Origin: Marsupella aquatica
Lineage: Eukaryota > Marchantiophyta
Length of the DNA: 64,000 bases
NCBI GenBank assembly: GCA_973895155.1
Contig: OZ316895.1
Span: forward strand, 1,302,001 to 1,366,000
Direction of reading: 5' to 3'
Shown here: one piece after another, positions 11,558 through 24,602 of the stretch
How the letters are laid out: each line of letters starts with the position of its first letter
How positions within the stretch are numbered: position 1 is the first letter of the stretch
Notes under the pieces: model-generated
Told to the model about the DNA's origin: nothing
What the model saw: the letters and a program-made list of their open reading frames with translations, nothing else
The model's database searches: none
Position numbers and translations under genes: made by a program

Positions 11558-11838
11558 CTCGGGGGTCTCACTATATGGATGCCTCCCCATCACCTGTGAC
11601 ATTTTTAGGCCTCGGACCCTCTAAAATGTAAGATAAAAAAATTATTTGTCAACCCCTTTAAAGTTGGAATATTCTTGGAATATTCCAAAAATTTGGTTGT
11701 AAGGATCCTAATGTTCTTGTAAGTCTCAAAATTTGATTTAAAAGACCCTATTGTTCTTCGTCCCTTTGAACCACTAAAAAATGACCCTAAACTTCATCGC
11801 ACGTGATGTGCCATTTTTGTAAAAGTGAAACCCCCGAG
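11558..11838 (+). mobile_element. Non-autonomous TIR DNA transposon, copy 2 (same end family, different interior)
   Basis: A 281-bp element with ends CTCGGGGGTCTCACT and the complement of CTCGGGGGTTTCACT. An exact 8-bp target-site duplication GGGATTGC flanks it at 11550-11557 and 11839-11846. It keeps the subterminal TTCATCGCACGTGATG motif of copy 1, but most of the interior differs. The interior (AGTTGGAATATTCTTGGAAT; CCCTATTGTTCTT) matches, in reverse, the sequence at 24603-24762, so interior variants of the family are dispersed here. Confidence 0.8.
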
Positions 11839-11846
11839 GGGATTGC

Positions 11847-12625
11847 ATTTGTGTTGATTGGTTTGCCTGTGTGATTCCAGTCGTTAATTTGAACATAGAA
11901 TCTTTACAACAATGCTAGACATAAGAACAATCAGCGCCAAGTGCATGTAGGGCCCGTGTCTGTAGAGGCCTCAGATTACTTAGCGTAGAGTTGATGCTAG
12001 CATTCAGAACCGAGATCTGATCAGATGGCGTCGGGGATTTGTGTGCTCACTTTACTTTGTAATAATGGGACCGCTCATCCTTTTCTGACCCTGGGTGCTG
12101 AAAGAACAAAGAGCTTGGAAGATCGCCTTGAGCTGCCCATTGAACCTTGCCCTTAATTTGACACTGTACACAATTGAGCTTGGCAGCTTTCAATCTCAGG
12201 AGCTTTGGATTGCCTTCAAATTTTTGAGATGCAAGGCAAGAATGGTATGATCAACGTAAGATAGTGTTAATTTGCAGGATTATTGGCCCGTACTCAGTCA
12301 TGTAGATAGGCCACTTCAGCTTCTAGCATTGGCATATGGTACATGGCCCTATAGGTGATTCGTCTTGACACCAAAAGACTTGATACGGGTCCTGACATCC
12401 CAATTCTCCTGAATGGATTCCAGCCGGGCCAGATTGTCAATGGGCGGCTTAATTTGTCAACTTCAATCTGGTTTCATGAGGTATGCCCGTGCCCATGACA
12501 TCGACAAAGTGAGGTAGCAGTTTAAAGCTGAACAATGCAGATTCTGAACAATGCCACTTTATTACATTTTTCATTCAAATTTCATGATCCTTGGGCCAGG
12601 TTGGCCCAGCTGGCCCAGGGGTTCT
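11847..12625. other. Intergenic, nothing recognised
   Basis: No open frame of note, no repeat boundary and no RNA gene seen. Confidence 0.4.
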
Positions 12626-13000
12626 CTAGTTTCACTTGGGCGTAATGCCTCATAACCTTGTACACACATACACTTGGAAAATATTCAGAAAGGGTCGTGG
12701 ACTCTATGGGTTTCCTAGTTTCACCTTGGGGTAATGCCTCATAACCTTGTACACCACCTACACTGGAAAATATTCAGGAAGGTTTGTGGACTGTGTTTCA
12801 CCGTCAATCGCTTTCGGGGTTCTTTGGCATCCTAGACAGGGGACCTCATCAGCCATTGGGAATGGCTTCTGGATTGTGGTTTCACTGTCAACAGCTTTTG
12901 GGGGTTGTTGGCATCCTAGTCAGGGGACCTCATCAGTGAGTTCTCAGGATGGATTTCACTTTTGGGGGGCCTTGGCATCCTAGACAGGGGACCTCATCAA
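12626..13000 (+). repeat. Cluster of short tandem repeats (89-bp pair and a three-copy motif)
   Basis: CTAGTTTCACTTGGGCGTAA at 12626 recurs at 12715 (period 89) through TTGGAAAATATTCAG. Directly after it, TTGGCATCCTAGACAGG occurs three times near 12823, 12907 and 12972. The pair AACTCCCATTTATTGGGT follows at about 13057 and 13157. Confidence 0.8.
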
Positions 13001-13939
13001 TGAGTTCTCAGGATGGATTTGGTATTGCTAGCGCCTTCCTGGGGTCTTCTGTTGCTAACTCCCATTTATTGGGTCTCTTATCTGGAGGGTCGTGTCTCCT
13101 GGTTGCCCAGCCTTTTATTTCTTGGTAGTGTGGTATAAATAGGGTTTTCCCTTGTGAACTCCCATTTATTGGGTGTATAGTTATAGTACGTTCATTTGAA
13201 ATGATGGGGCCAGAAAAGGGCCCCAAAAAGTATTGTCTTAAAGTGTGTTAAAGGTGTCTGGAAAGTAACTAAAAGTGTATTGTTCTGCCTATTGTGACCA
13301 TTGGTTTGGTCATGGGCCTGGTTGAATGAGGCAGCGATACAAGATTGCCCAGGAAGAACCTGCTCCATCAGCGAGTTATCGATATTGGATTTGGTATAGC
13401 TAAAGATATCAATAATTTTCCGTTTTGATTAGGTGGCAAGTGAGGCATAGGTGTCTACCTGATTGTGGAGGTATAGATTTTATAAAAAGTAGCCTATTCC
13501 TGTGGACACCAATTAGTGGGGAAACAAAAAGGATAGCATTTCATTTGTTGCCCCCATCCATTTCTGCCCCTACCTGGTTAGAGTCATGATCTAGAGACTT
13601 CACTTTGTACCCTAGCCTTTATTCTAGCTCCTTTCTGTGATTACACACTTAGATTTTGCAACTGGGTGCTTTTGTAGAAGAATTTAATGGATAAGTGGGT
13701 TTGTTCTGCAGCTGGAGGGAGCACTTGTTGGTGAGAAGAGATGGTCAGTCAGAATATGTGAAGTGGGTTAGGTTCTATATTCTTGAGGATGGCAGGAGAA
13801 GAGGTGTGCGTTGAGGTGAAGAATTGGTTGCCATAATTATGTTGAGTGAGATGAGACGCAGACATGATTGTACAGGGGCTGTCATGAAGAATCTGAACAA
13901 AGTGGCAAGGATGAGATTGAGGTACTGTTTTGTCAATGA

Positions 13940-14820
13940 CCCATATAGCATGCTCATTCTGGAACATGATTGACTTGTTTTGTCAATTACCCATATATAT
14001 CATGCTCATTCTGGAGCATGATTTACTTTTTGTTTGGTAGTGATATCAACATGCTTTACATTTTGTTCGGTAGTGATATGTAAGTGGGCAAAATTAGAGA
14101 GTAAAACTAGATCACATATTAAATGTGAATGGGATAAAATAATATAAGTAAAGCACATGCAAATAAAAGCACATAATGACCAATGGAAAGCACAATTAGA
14201 TTTTATTACACAAAAATGCTACAAGTTGTGCACTTACTTCAATGTATCTTATTAATGACTATCATTTCAATAAAAACCATAAACTTAGGAAAGAAAACCA
14301 TGAGAGGAACTTAAGACAGGATGTGTTCACATTACTTAGAATCATTCCTCTCACTCATGAGAATACTTAAAAGAGGTAGAAAATGAAGCCCTTGGTTTCT
14401 CTAGGAGATAACAAAGTTTAAAAATTAAGGGGGTTGCCAAAATAAATTCAAAATACTATAGGATACCAAAAATTTAAAGGGGTCCAAAAATAAATTACAA
14501 TTCTATATGATGCAAAGTTTAAAAATTAAGGGGGCTGACAAAATAAATTCAGAATACTATAAGATACCAAAAATTTAAAGGGGTCCAAAAATAAATTAAA
14601 AATCTATATGATACAAAGGATTCCCCTTGATAACGTATATTCAAATAAAAATACATGATACAAAAAATTTAAAGGAGTCCAAAAATGAATTTAAAATCTA
14701 TATGATACAAAGGATGCCCCTTGATAAGGTGTATTCAAATAAAAATACATGATACAAAAATATTAATAAGACAAAATATGAAAGTTGGATTCACCATATA
14801 GCAGTATCAAAATTTAGACC
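13940..14820 (+). repeat. Degenerate copy of the inverted-repeat element found at 24.8-26.9 kb
   Basis: Shares ordered blocks with one arm and outer flank of the 24763-26650 inverted repeat, in the reverse sense of its right arm. Shared blocks include TCATTCTGGAACATGATT, ATAATGACCAATGGAAA, CTCACTCATGAGAATACTT, TTGCCAAAATAAATTC, CCCCTTGATAAGGTG and GGATTCACCATATAGCAG. Within it the block from CAAAGTTTAAAAATTAAGG at about 14410 is tandemly duplicated at about 14513. It is non-coding and strongly diverged, so it is an old copy. Confidence 0.65.
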
Positions 14821-16987
14821 CATTATCCCAGCCAGAGTTTAAGTTTGGAGTTAATTACGTTATTAGCAGTGATAATCTTCTTTTGATGGGGAAAAGCATT
14901 ATACATTAACATATTGCATTTGGCTCCCAGGATCCCAAATTGGCTTTCAGCTTCTTCAACTGTAAGCAATTGTTTTGTAAAAGATGACGTTTGCAGAAGA
15001 TGTCACCCCAAAATAATTAAATAATTTTTGGTGTCCAGTGCAGTAAAGTGATGCTAAAACAATGGTGGGCTCGTAAAATGTGCACGCAATTTTGGGAAAT
15101 GGACAGGAAATTAAATTGTAGATGCAACAGCTTGAAATTTTCATGTGAGGCAAAATGTTTTGGAATGATTGCAAACACAATTTTTTGGCTAAGTGTCATC
15201 AAAAGAAAACTGGGAAAAGTAGACTGAGAAGACTATTTGGCCAGGAAAAACTCAGCTGTCGGATTGTGACACCAGGGAAGCAAGTTAAAATAACTTTGGC
15301 TGTCTTTGATCTCAACCCAAGTTACCAGTCTTCTCCCATAAAGTTTGTACTAGAGTTAGCACAACTTCTTCAATCTAGTATATCCTCCATTGTGGATAAC
15401 ATTATTTTCACCATCAGGGCCAGTAAGTTTGTTGACTATGGTTTTGGATCTCCTTTTCCTTTTGTGGTCCAAGAGAGGTGGGAGCCCCAATGTGACAGGG
15501 AGTCCCTAGCTAATGCCCAGGGTGTTGTGTCTCATCAGCACGCCAAACGTGTATGGCTAAGGATGGGAGCTGTTGCTTAGTGGGATATGAAGGCAACTGT
15601 GTATGATCGACCTGCCTATGGCTAAGGATGGGAGCTGTTGCTTAATGGGATATGAAGGCAACTGTGTATGATCGACCTGGTATGCTGGGAGACCATATGT
15701 GAGAGGCTTTTTATCACTTTTAAGTGACAGGCTCCTGTACTTAGCAAAACATCAAGTGTTGAGTGATACCCATTTACTAATGTGGTCAATTTAAACTTAA
15801 TCCAATATGGCTGGTTCTAGAGTAGTGTTATATGCGGACTGTGCTGAAGTCTATGAGGACCCAAGCATCCCACAGCTCAGACAGCCGAGAGCATACAGGG
15901 CTGCCTAACATGCTACGAATTCCAAAAAGAAATAATCTGGCTAAAAAAGTCACACATGGCAACCTTTGAATGGCAGAAAAGGATTAAAAACAACCGCTCG
16001 ACCTTAACCACAACTGCCCTTCAAAAGTAGCCTTTACTTGAAATCCTGGAGCAAACTACAGTAGCATCCTTGAATCCTAGAGGAGAAAAGCGAGTGTAAT
16101 ATGGAAAAAGGGGGAGATCTTATATGGTTAGTGGTGGAAATGTGTGTGGTTTTCTCCCTCGATATGATCGTGGAGACCAGCTCGGATTGTTGTAACAGGC
16201 TAGCAAGCACAAGCACTTTTAAGGAAGGGTATGGCGCATGATGTGGTAGGCCAGCTTGGATTGTCGCAATAGCATCTAGCCAGCTACTATGGGGAGGATC
16301 TATGGGTAAGAGAGTCAATATATTATTATAATGGAACTAGCTAGAGGGAGATTCAATAGGTTCTGCAGGTGAGAAGGTCAACACTACTGTAGAACCGAAC
16401 TGAGATGGGAGGGAGTTGGTTTGTAAGATCTCCTTTTCTCATCACAGCTATGATGCGGATGCTGTGGGTGGCTTGTGATTTCGACAAAGTTCTCAGTCTC
16501 AATTGAATGTGGCAAATCCGCATCGCTATCAATCGACGGGAGGTAAGTTTCCATCATTCTTTGAGCGATGTGTGGGTGTACATGAGGCGGTACATCGAGT
16601 GTAGCATTGGTTCATGAAGATGGTCGCTACTGAAGCTTCTCTGCTTGGCTCTCCCATAGCAATTAGCCACAATGCAATGCAATGAAATGCTTTCCGTTGT
16701 AAGAAGCTTTGGGCTAAGCAGCCCAGATTGTAGCGCTGACATTTCCACACTCGGAGACATCTGCTGGAACTGGGAGTGATCGATTAACTTACCCGTCTCT
16801 TGCTGTGGGCGCTACCGTGCAGAAGGTTGCTTCCGCGCTTAGTTCATAGGGGAGCTGCGGTTTTCCCTCTGCCATTTAAGTCCCGCTGAGATGCCATATC
16901 AGCTCCGGGGAGAGTGAATTCTTGTCCCTGATAGTTTACAGACAGTGAGTAAGGCGGTTGAGAAGCAGGTGCAGGAGTGGGAAAAGA
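14821..16987. other. Intergenic upstream of the WW/glycosyltransferase gene
   Basis: Contains one open frame of 141 codons (15155-15580, +) without a recognised domain, and a two-copy tandem repeat of period 65 at 15552-15681 (TATGGCTAAGGATGGGAGCT). The last few hundred bases are presumably promoter and 5' UTR of the next gene. Confidence 0.45.
15552..15681 (+). repeat. Two-copy tandem repeat, period 65 bp
   Basis: TATGGCTAAGGATGGGAGCT begins at 15552 and again at 15617. The units differ by only one or two bases, implying a recent duplication. Confidence 0.9.
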
Positions 16988-19900
16988 ATGGGGAATTCAG
17001 GAGGAAAGTTGCCTCACTATGAGGTGGTAGATCACCACCCTCAGCAGGCTTCAACTTCAGAGACGCCACGCCCATCTGCTGGAAGTTTCTCACCCCAGTC
17101 ACAGGGTCTCCTGCGGCCTTCCTCTCCCAATCGCCAACAATGGGCTCCAGTCCAGCAGGCCGCTCCTCCACCACTTCCAAATGGGTGGGATTTCCACATC
17201 GATTCCGCCACAGGGTATCCTTATTTCTATAACACCCGAACCGGAGTATCGCAGTGGCAGGATCCCCGGGGCGCTGGCTTTGCTCTGCCTGACCGATCTG
17301 ATGCTATCAACCTTGGACAGCGTCGCCAGGTAAGACGTGCACTATGTGAACATCTGCATCTGCTTTCTGGGCTTTTTCTTTTGTGCAAATTTCCTAATGC
17401 AGAGAATAGAGAGTATTGGTCGCCGTCTTCACTCGAAAGATAGGGACGGTGTAGACCATTGAAATAATAAATTAATGATTGCAATTTGGTAAAATTCCGG
17501 TGGAATTTGCTTCCGAGTGGCGCATTTGGGATTGCAAATGTACAAGAGCGAATGACCGAGCTGTAAAAAGGGAATTGATGCTAGTTTTTCCCGTTTACTC
17601 TCAGCTGGTAAGCAAGCCTCGACTTTCTTCAGCATCTAATGCTCAAGGGCTAAGTAGCCCAAGTCTTGTCTAAATTTCGTTATGTTTTGATCTTAAGTCC
17701 TTTGGTTTGGCAGGTGATACCTCCATGGGAAGGGGGACCGACTGCTGCTGACCCTCTCTCATGGCCACTCCCTCCAGGATGGCAAGAGCAGCTGGACCAG
17801 GCAACAAACCAACGATACTACGTGAATTACGACGCCCGTATAATTTCCTACAATGATCCTCGCCAAGAGATTGCCAGGGCTTATGCGCAGGGACCTGTAG
17901 TCGAAGGAGTTCCAATGCATTACCCACCCCCTGTCATCGGGCGACCGGTGGATGAGACGCCCCAGCCATTTGAGTATGGGCAAGTTGGTCTACCTTCCAC
18001 GGGTAGGCCAACTGGCCAGGGAGGCACAAGCTCCCTTCCACCTCCTCCTCCTTTGAAGAAGAAAAAACATTCCCTCTGGTCAAAACTTGGTTATCGACAT
18101 TCAAAGGGAGGGCGGGGATTTACCGGGTTTGGAGCTGGTTTACACCCAGGTGCATTTCTCTTTGGCAATCCTGAAGTCCCTGGGATCCATGCTGGTGCAA
18201 GCTCTTCTTCTGCTAGTTCTTCTGACAATGACGATGATAAAAGTGACGAGGGCGATGACCTCGAAGGGGGTGGTGACGCTGAAGAGTTCTTTCTGGTTTC
18301 AAAGCAGCAGGGGTCTGCTGAAATGGGAGATGACAACGATAAAGTTGGAGATGGGGACGACGTAGATACTGAAAGTGTTGGTAGTGGCAGTCTTGGATCT
18401 CAAGAGGACCTACATGCTTTGAACCAGTATGGCGAACAGCAGCAGAAAGGACGTGGTGAGAATGACAGTATAGGACTTGGGAGTTTGGTGGGTGGTGGTG
18501 GTACATCTGGAGCCTACCAGCAATCTGGAGCTCAACAATCTTTGTCAGGTTTTTGGCAAGGACAAGCCCGAGATGCTTACGTCCAGGGATGGGATGAAGG
18601 TCACAAAGGACCATTTACAGCCACTAGATTTACTGTGCTGGACACATACACTAAGATTGTGCTCGTCATTACATTTCTGGTTGGGTCTTATTTTGGTGTT
18701 TTCGAAGGTCTAGTGTCCCTCCTCATTGCGTTTGCTGGTAGATTAATAGTTTTAATGGTGAAGAGAGGAAGAATGATGAGAAGGCAGCAGAAAAGGTCAG
18801 GCCGCAAGTTTCGGTTCAGTGTTCGAGGTGTCTTCACGAAAAGGGGTTCAACGTTTGTTCAGCTAAAGCTGGCCGCATTTTCACAGTGTACACAGTTACA
18901 GGTGTGCAAAACAGATACATTTGTCAGCCAGATTTCGCCGAGTCTTTTCTATGGGGAAAGACGTTTTTCCCGTTCTGCAAGGAGTTTGCGTTGTATCGTT
19001 ACTTCATAAAATTAATATTGCTATTATGGGAACCATCCCCTGAAAATTTGGTCAATGTTGAATCAGGCCTGGTTCTATGAGCAATTGTACGAACATCCCC
19101 TCGTCAGAATGCGGATACTTACGGAGAATGATGGAGCTAGTCCTCTATACAGCAGATTACCCTCTCGACCAAGGGATATTACAATTGTGACTCAGGTGCA
19201 GTAGACTGGACTTTGTCGTCTGTTGGATTTCGGGGCTTTCCATATGGACTTGAAATGAATAGCAGCAGAGCGAAATGATTGACGTTGTAATTTTTTTATT
19301 TCGATCTTGTTATCACAGAAGTCCTGATTAGGTCTTGAATGTTGTAATGAACCGTTGGTAAATATCCATTGTGCCGGCTTCTCTTGAGTCACATCAAAGT
19401 ACGTTATGCTAACCCTTCCCTATTGTAATTCAGGCTTCGGCTGATCGGCTGGCAGCTATCGAGGCAATGGCGAAGTCTTGGGGAGGAATTCTATGTGTGG
19501 CAGTATATGTTAGGACACAGGCAGAACTAGAACAGGTTTACCCAAGATTATGCAGTCTTCACGAACTTGTCGAAGCGAAAGGCCAGTGCCGGTTAAATAT
19601 ATGTGTGGCGAAGGAGGAAGGTTCACTATCTGACGAGCAAGCAATGGCTGTGCTTTATCCGGTAAGTATTTCCTTTCTCTTGCTCAGCTTCCATCCTTCT
19701 CATGTTTGAGCCGCAACGTTGACAATGCAGACTTGCAGGGTCATTGCAAATCGCTCGTTTTTCAAGCGTACTGTGAAGCAAAAATGATTTTTGAACTTTC
19801 AAGTATATAGGAATGTCTTCGCGCGCTATTTAAGGAATCCTTGCCAATATTGTCAACTGGTTTTGCAGATAAACGCAATGCGAAATGTTGCCCTTAGTAT

Positions 19901-21728
19901 GGCAACCACTGAGCTCGTATTCATTCTTGATGCTGACTTTGTACCTAGTGCTGGGTATGCTTATCCATATCTCTTGTGGGTTGCTTTTATTTTGGCATTT
20001 TTCCTTTAGCTTGGTCTGGGCCTTCTACGAGGGCACCTATGGTGGTGAGGGTACTTATGGACTTGAATGAGTTGATTGTAGTATAGGCCGCTACACAGTT
20101 TTTGAATCCCTTGATTGCCTGTACTCCAGAATGCATGAATCGCTGACAGGTGACGCGATCTCATATTCTGAGATTCTGAGGATGGCAACGAAGGAACGGC
20201 AGATGTTGGTTGTACCTGCATTTGAAGGGATTGCCCAAAAGCTTGAAAGCTTGGACGTTGCACAGATAAGCTATCCAGACCAAATGGGCGAGTTACGTAC
20301 ACAATGGAAGGAAGGATCAGCTAAGGCGTTCCACTGCTCTCACTTTCCCAGAGGACACATGCCAACAAACTACGAGAGCTTCTTCAACCTTTCAGCTCTG
20401 AAGCCGTTCTCTGTTCAGTATAGGTGACTTGCTTAAATCTCTTCACCTTGTGTGCATTTTGATGCGGCTAGTTAGACATTGTCTTGATTCTTTCGTTTCA
20501 CCGTACGTGTTGTTGGGTTATTGAGTTTGTTTTGTATCCACTTTGCAGGGAATTCTACGAACCATACACTATATGTGCACGGGAAGTCATTCCTCCATTT
20601 GATGCGCGTTTTAGGTATTAAGAGTACATCCGTGCTATGCGTTAACATTTAATGTCGTTGAGTTTTAGGTATTAAGGGTACATCCATGCTATGCGCTAAC
20701 ATCTTATGTCGTTAAGCTGTAGCATTGCAATAGATTTGGACAGGCTCGTGGCTTTTGTCCCAAAGCGATGTTGTTGTTGCGAAGGAGAGGAAGTTGGTTG
20801 GACCTTCTTTAGAAACCACCAATATTGGGAAGGAGTTTGAGCTTAAAATGTCCCTTCCTCGTATTGGATTCTGACCTGCAATTGTCTCATATGCTTGGTA
20901 TCCTTGAGGTGATTCAAATGCCAGGAATTGAATTTGTCCAGTCCTTTGGGAAGCTATTTTGAACTAGAGTAGTTGTTTACCTCTTTGACAGCTTCTGTCC
21001 CAATGCTACAAAACGATGTTCTGTAGTATTTTGAGATGTCTGCTTGCTGATTCAGGAATGGTGGATAAAGTTGTACTCTTTTACTTGGTGGGAAGTGCTT
21101 AGGGTTTAGGTTTAGTGGTTTACTAAAGTGTCATGTGGCTTGAATTGTTCTACAGAGGTTATGGACTGAACAAAATATCCCATGCATATCACTGTGCTGC
21201 AATGGGGATGAAATTTTCTGTTCTTCCTCAAGTTTTTGTGTGGTCGCTTCCTCATTGCAAGTCTCAAGCCTGGATGTATACATTTGGGAGAAGCAAGGTC
21301 TGTCACTTGGGGCCAGCATCATTCACTCTGTTTCGAAGTGCACTAGTCCTAAAGAACGAACATATAAGAAGATTTTGCCAAGGACGAACTCCTAGAATCT
21401 TGTGTGTAGTACTTTGTGGTTCTCATTGTTTTAAGGGACAAGCTTAGAAGGACTGGATTAGTGCTTTAGTGTCAAGTAGAGTTGGAATTTCAAACTTTTT
21501 CGTATTTAGCCTTTCGCAAATCTTGAATATTTCAGCCTTGGATAAATGCAGGAATTGATTGTGGGAAATTGCTTTGTTTTGTAGGACCCTCTGCAAAAGC
21601 TGAGAATTCTTGGTCTTTATCGGAGATTCAAGTCTGAACTGCAGATGCTACATGGGCCAGTGCAGAAGAAAATGGAAGAACCCCTGCTGAAAATCAAAGT
21701 GGAAGAACCACTCCTCCAGTCACTGTAA
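16988..21728 (+). CDS. WW-domain membrane protein fused to a GT49/LARGE-like glycosyltransferase, 872 aa
   Basis: Nine exons fit with phase-consistent consensus splice sites: 16988-17329, 17714-18901, 19067-19195, 19434-19661, 19869-19954, 20130-20423, 20549-20614, 21156-21297, 21585-21728. The N-terminus MGNSGG could be myristoylated. WW 1 is at about 61-94 (LPNGWDFH; SQWQDPR, both Trp present). WW 2 is at about 131-166 (PLPPGWQEQ; ISYNDPR, second Trp replaced by Tyr). Then come a Pro run and KKKKH, a long acidic Ser/Gly region, and a hydrophobic segment at about 428-462 (KIVLVITFLVGSYFGVF). The C-terminal about 320 residues match GT49-type enzymes: ITIVTQASADRLAAIEA, the DXD-like LDADFVP at about 650, YEPYTICAREVIPPFD and GYGLNKISHAY. 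Expected topology is type II: WW domains cytosolic, catalytic domain in the Golgi lumen. A xylosyl- or glucuronosyl-type transfer is known for the family; the substrate here is unknown. Confidence 0.85.
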
Positions 21729-24602
21729 CATGTATGTAGTAGCTTAATGGGAGATGCTTGTAGTCGGTTTGAGGGAAAGTTGTTCTAATTTTAATTTCGT
21801 TTGGAAATCGATCATGGGGCCATATAATTTTTGCTCGTGCTTGGATTGCAACTATTTCTGAAGTCTGTTGTAACAAGCTCTGAGTTGCCCTTTTCGAAGT
21901 TGTACAATCTAGCTGTAGTGACTCGTTCTGTCATCTGTCTAGAATTTCCCGACTGGACGAAGTGGACAGTAATATTGAAGGAGGAGAACTGGTTTGCTGT
22001 GGTAGGAAGGATACTTCGGAGTGTTTGATTGCATGATCCTTTCATTACCCAACGTTGTTTCTGATGTTCGGACAACAAGCAAGGGTGCTAATTTTTTTTT
22101 CATGGAATTAGCTTGCAGAGTAGTAATGAAGTTTATAAGAAATTTGATTAAAACTTCTTAGCTTCAAAGAGTCTATTGCATGACTTTCAACAACACCACG
22201 ACTTGCTCCAGATGGGCCATAGAGCAGTCCCGATTTGCGCTGCAGCAGGAGACAACGATTCGTTTTGAATAGGATAAATTTTGAATACCTACCCTAGTTC
22301 AGATCACTTGGCATAGGCTGGTAAAGAAGTGGATAAATTTTGAATACCTACCCTAGTTCAGATCACCAGGCATAGGCTGGTAAAGAAGTGGAGAATATGA
22401 CGACTGCCCATGTCTCTTCCCTCGCCCCACTTCCCCCCCTTCCCCCCTATCAACGGAACGAAAGCATGGAGTCAAAAATTAAAAACACAACCAACAACTT
22501 GCGGACCATGAGTTTCAATTTATATTCAATTTATATTATCTCCTATTCGAAGAAATGCTGATCCTTGATGAATTTCTATTCCCTCCCGTGCTTTCCACTA
22601 GCACTATTGATTTTCGAATTCTCCAAGTGAGTTGTTCCCTCCATGATCTTGATTAGCCTCACAAAAGTACCTAGCCTGGTTTCAATTGAATTCTGAAGTC
22701 TTGTGCACGCATTAGATTTGGGCAATGCAATGGAATGGTTATATTCTGAGGAGGCTTTTCTGAGTGAATCAAATTAAGTACACAAATCTCAAGTCAATTC
22801 AAGTTAAGGAGTCCCTGTTTGGCAGAAGTGTCTCATGCTCACGAACTTTCCTGGTGAGCTCTGTCAAGGCCATGTGACAAGGAGGGTCTTGCTTGTAATC
22901 TTTGATGCAAAATGTACAGAATAACCATGGATTAGACTCAACTTTGGATAGCCACATGTCCATGTCTCCACTCTAAACCCTAAACCCTCACCCATGGCTT
23001 CTCCACGGTTGTAACTTTCTGGGCCTGGAGAAAAAGTGGCCCTCCTTTCTTACCTTCGATGTACAGTAGCATACTCATGTTGGATGAACCAACTCATCCA
23101 TGGCTTTTCCAGGCTTGTAACTTTATTTTGTTTACAAACATCTACAAACAAGAGACTGATTACACTGAAGGCAGACAATGTGCTCAAACCCATTGAGATT
23201 GATGGGGTGAAGTGTTCAAATTCATTCACCTAGAGTACCATTGGTAAAGAACATATGTAGCTGCCACGTGCTACCCAGACAAGATGCTGTTTCTAATTTG
23301 CAGCCCCCGAGTACCAGCTCAGGATTAAGAGTGCACCATTGCAGTGCATGGAGGGATTGGGGCTGGGTGCAAGCACCAATATAGTTTGTAAGGTTTTTTC
23401 TCTTTAGTTAGGGTGGCAAATGTCACCTTGTGTGAATTTTTGTCTGTTAGAACCCGTGTTGGTGCCCTGGGCCCTCACGAAAATGTAATGAGATATACCT
23501 GTGACCAAAGCCCACCCCAGGTACCCCTTGTTATATTTTGGAGTAACATTAAAATCTATCTTATTAGTTCTATAAAGAAATGTCAGCCTGACCCTATGTA
23601 AAGTCCCCCTAGGTTATTATAATCTTTCATATTGTAGGATCAAAAATACCCTTCATCTGTTATAGGGATTTATTTATACCAGCCACATAAAGGAAGAGTG
23701 GATATCTCTAACTGGCAAAGTATGGCATTGGACTTATATACAAGGTCCCCTTAAAAATTCAAAATATAGAAGTACATTAAAAACAATTCTGAGATTGTAG
23801 ACTGGGTATAGGTATAGAGTATTTATAGGGTAAGGATAACCCTCTATTTTGGCTCTTGGCTGGAGATAACTCTCAGATTCTGGTCAATGGGGTCTATGGT
23901 TAGGAAGTGTTTTCGGGTTTTCCATGCTCCTTATGTCCTTTGGGGGGCCAGTGTTTGCCTCCGTGTGTAGTATAGGGCTTTGTACCCATTTCCCCTAAAA
24001 GTAAAAGTAATAAAAATTAGACAATTCTTTATCTCCGTCCCACTATCAATTATGAGTAAGGTAAAGAACCATAGTGTTTTTACATCTACAAAGCCTTTTG
24101 CCAAAGGACTAGGACCTACTCATTTGATTTTTATTTTTATAGAAGGCTACTAGTACTGACAACTTATTAGAAGCCGAGCTGCACTGAAAGCGCAACTAGC
24201 TATGATAAAACCCTGGATTCACCAGGTTCCAACATTTTTAGTACCTTTTCCAGAAACTGTGAAGCAAAGTTTAGTAGAGTAATGTGAAAAAGGGAAAAGT
24301 ATTGGACGATCGCACTTTTATATGACATGACAAAACCTGGATACACCAGACTTCACCACTATTAGTACCTCTTCATGAAATTGTGGAGCAAAGTTTAATA
24401 GAGTACTAACTGAAAAAGGGAGAAGTGGCCATGACAAAACGTGGAGCCAGTAGGTTTCACCATTTTTAGTACATTTTCCTGAAAATGTGGAGCAAAGTTT
24501 AGTAGAGTAATGTGAAAAAAGGAGAAGTATTGTATTTGTAAGTCTTCTAGACTCAAGGGTTTTACTTTCACAAAAATGGTACATCACCTCCAACAAAGTA
24601 TA
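21729..24602. other. Intergenic with short repeats
   Basis: Includes the 3' UTR of the glycosyltransferase gene, a two-copy repeat of period 59 at 22272-22389 (GGATAAATTTTGAATACCTA), a telo-box pair (CTAAACCCTAAACCC) at about 22974, and a three-copy degenerate repeat at about 24228-24540 marked by GAAGCAAAGTTTAGTAGAGT. No gene was recognised. Confidence 0.5.
22272..22389 (+). repeat. Two-copy tandem repeat, period 59 bp
   Basis: GGATAAATTTTGAATACCTA starts at 22272 and 22331; the copies differ only at CACTTGG/CACCAGG. Confidence 0.9.

Noticed and set aside
15155-15580. 141-codon frame upstream of the WW/GT gene
   Set aside because: No recognisable domain; it runs into a tandem repeat at its 3' end and has no splice or start context to support a gene.
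18870-19080. An alternative open frame at the end of the large exon suggesting a frameshift in the WW/GT gene
   Set aside because: The main frame reaches a consensus CAG|GTGTGC donor at 18901, which joins in phase to the acceptor at 19067, so no frameshift is needed.
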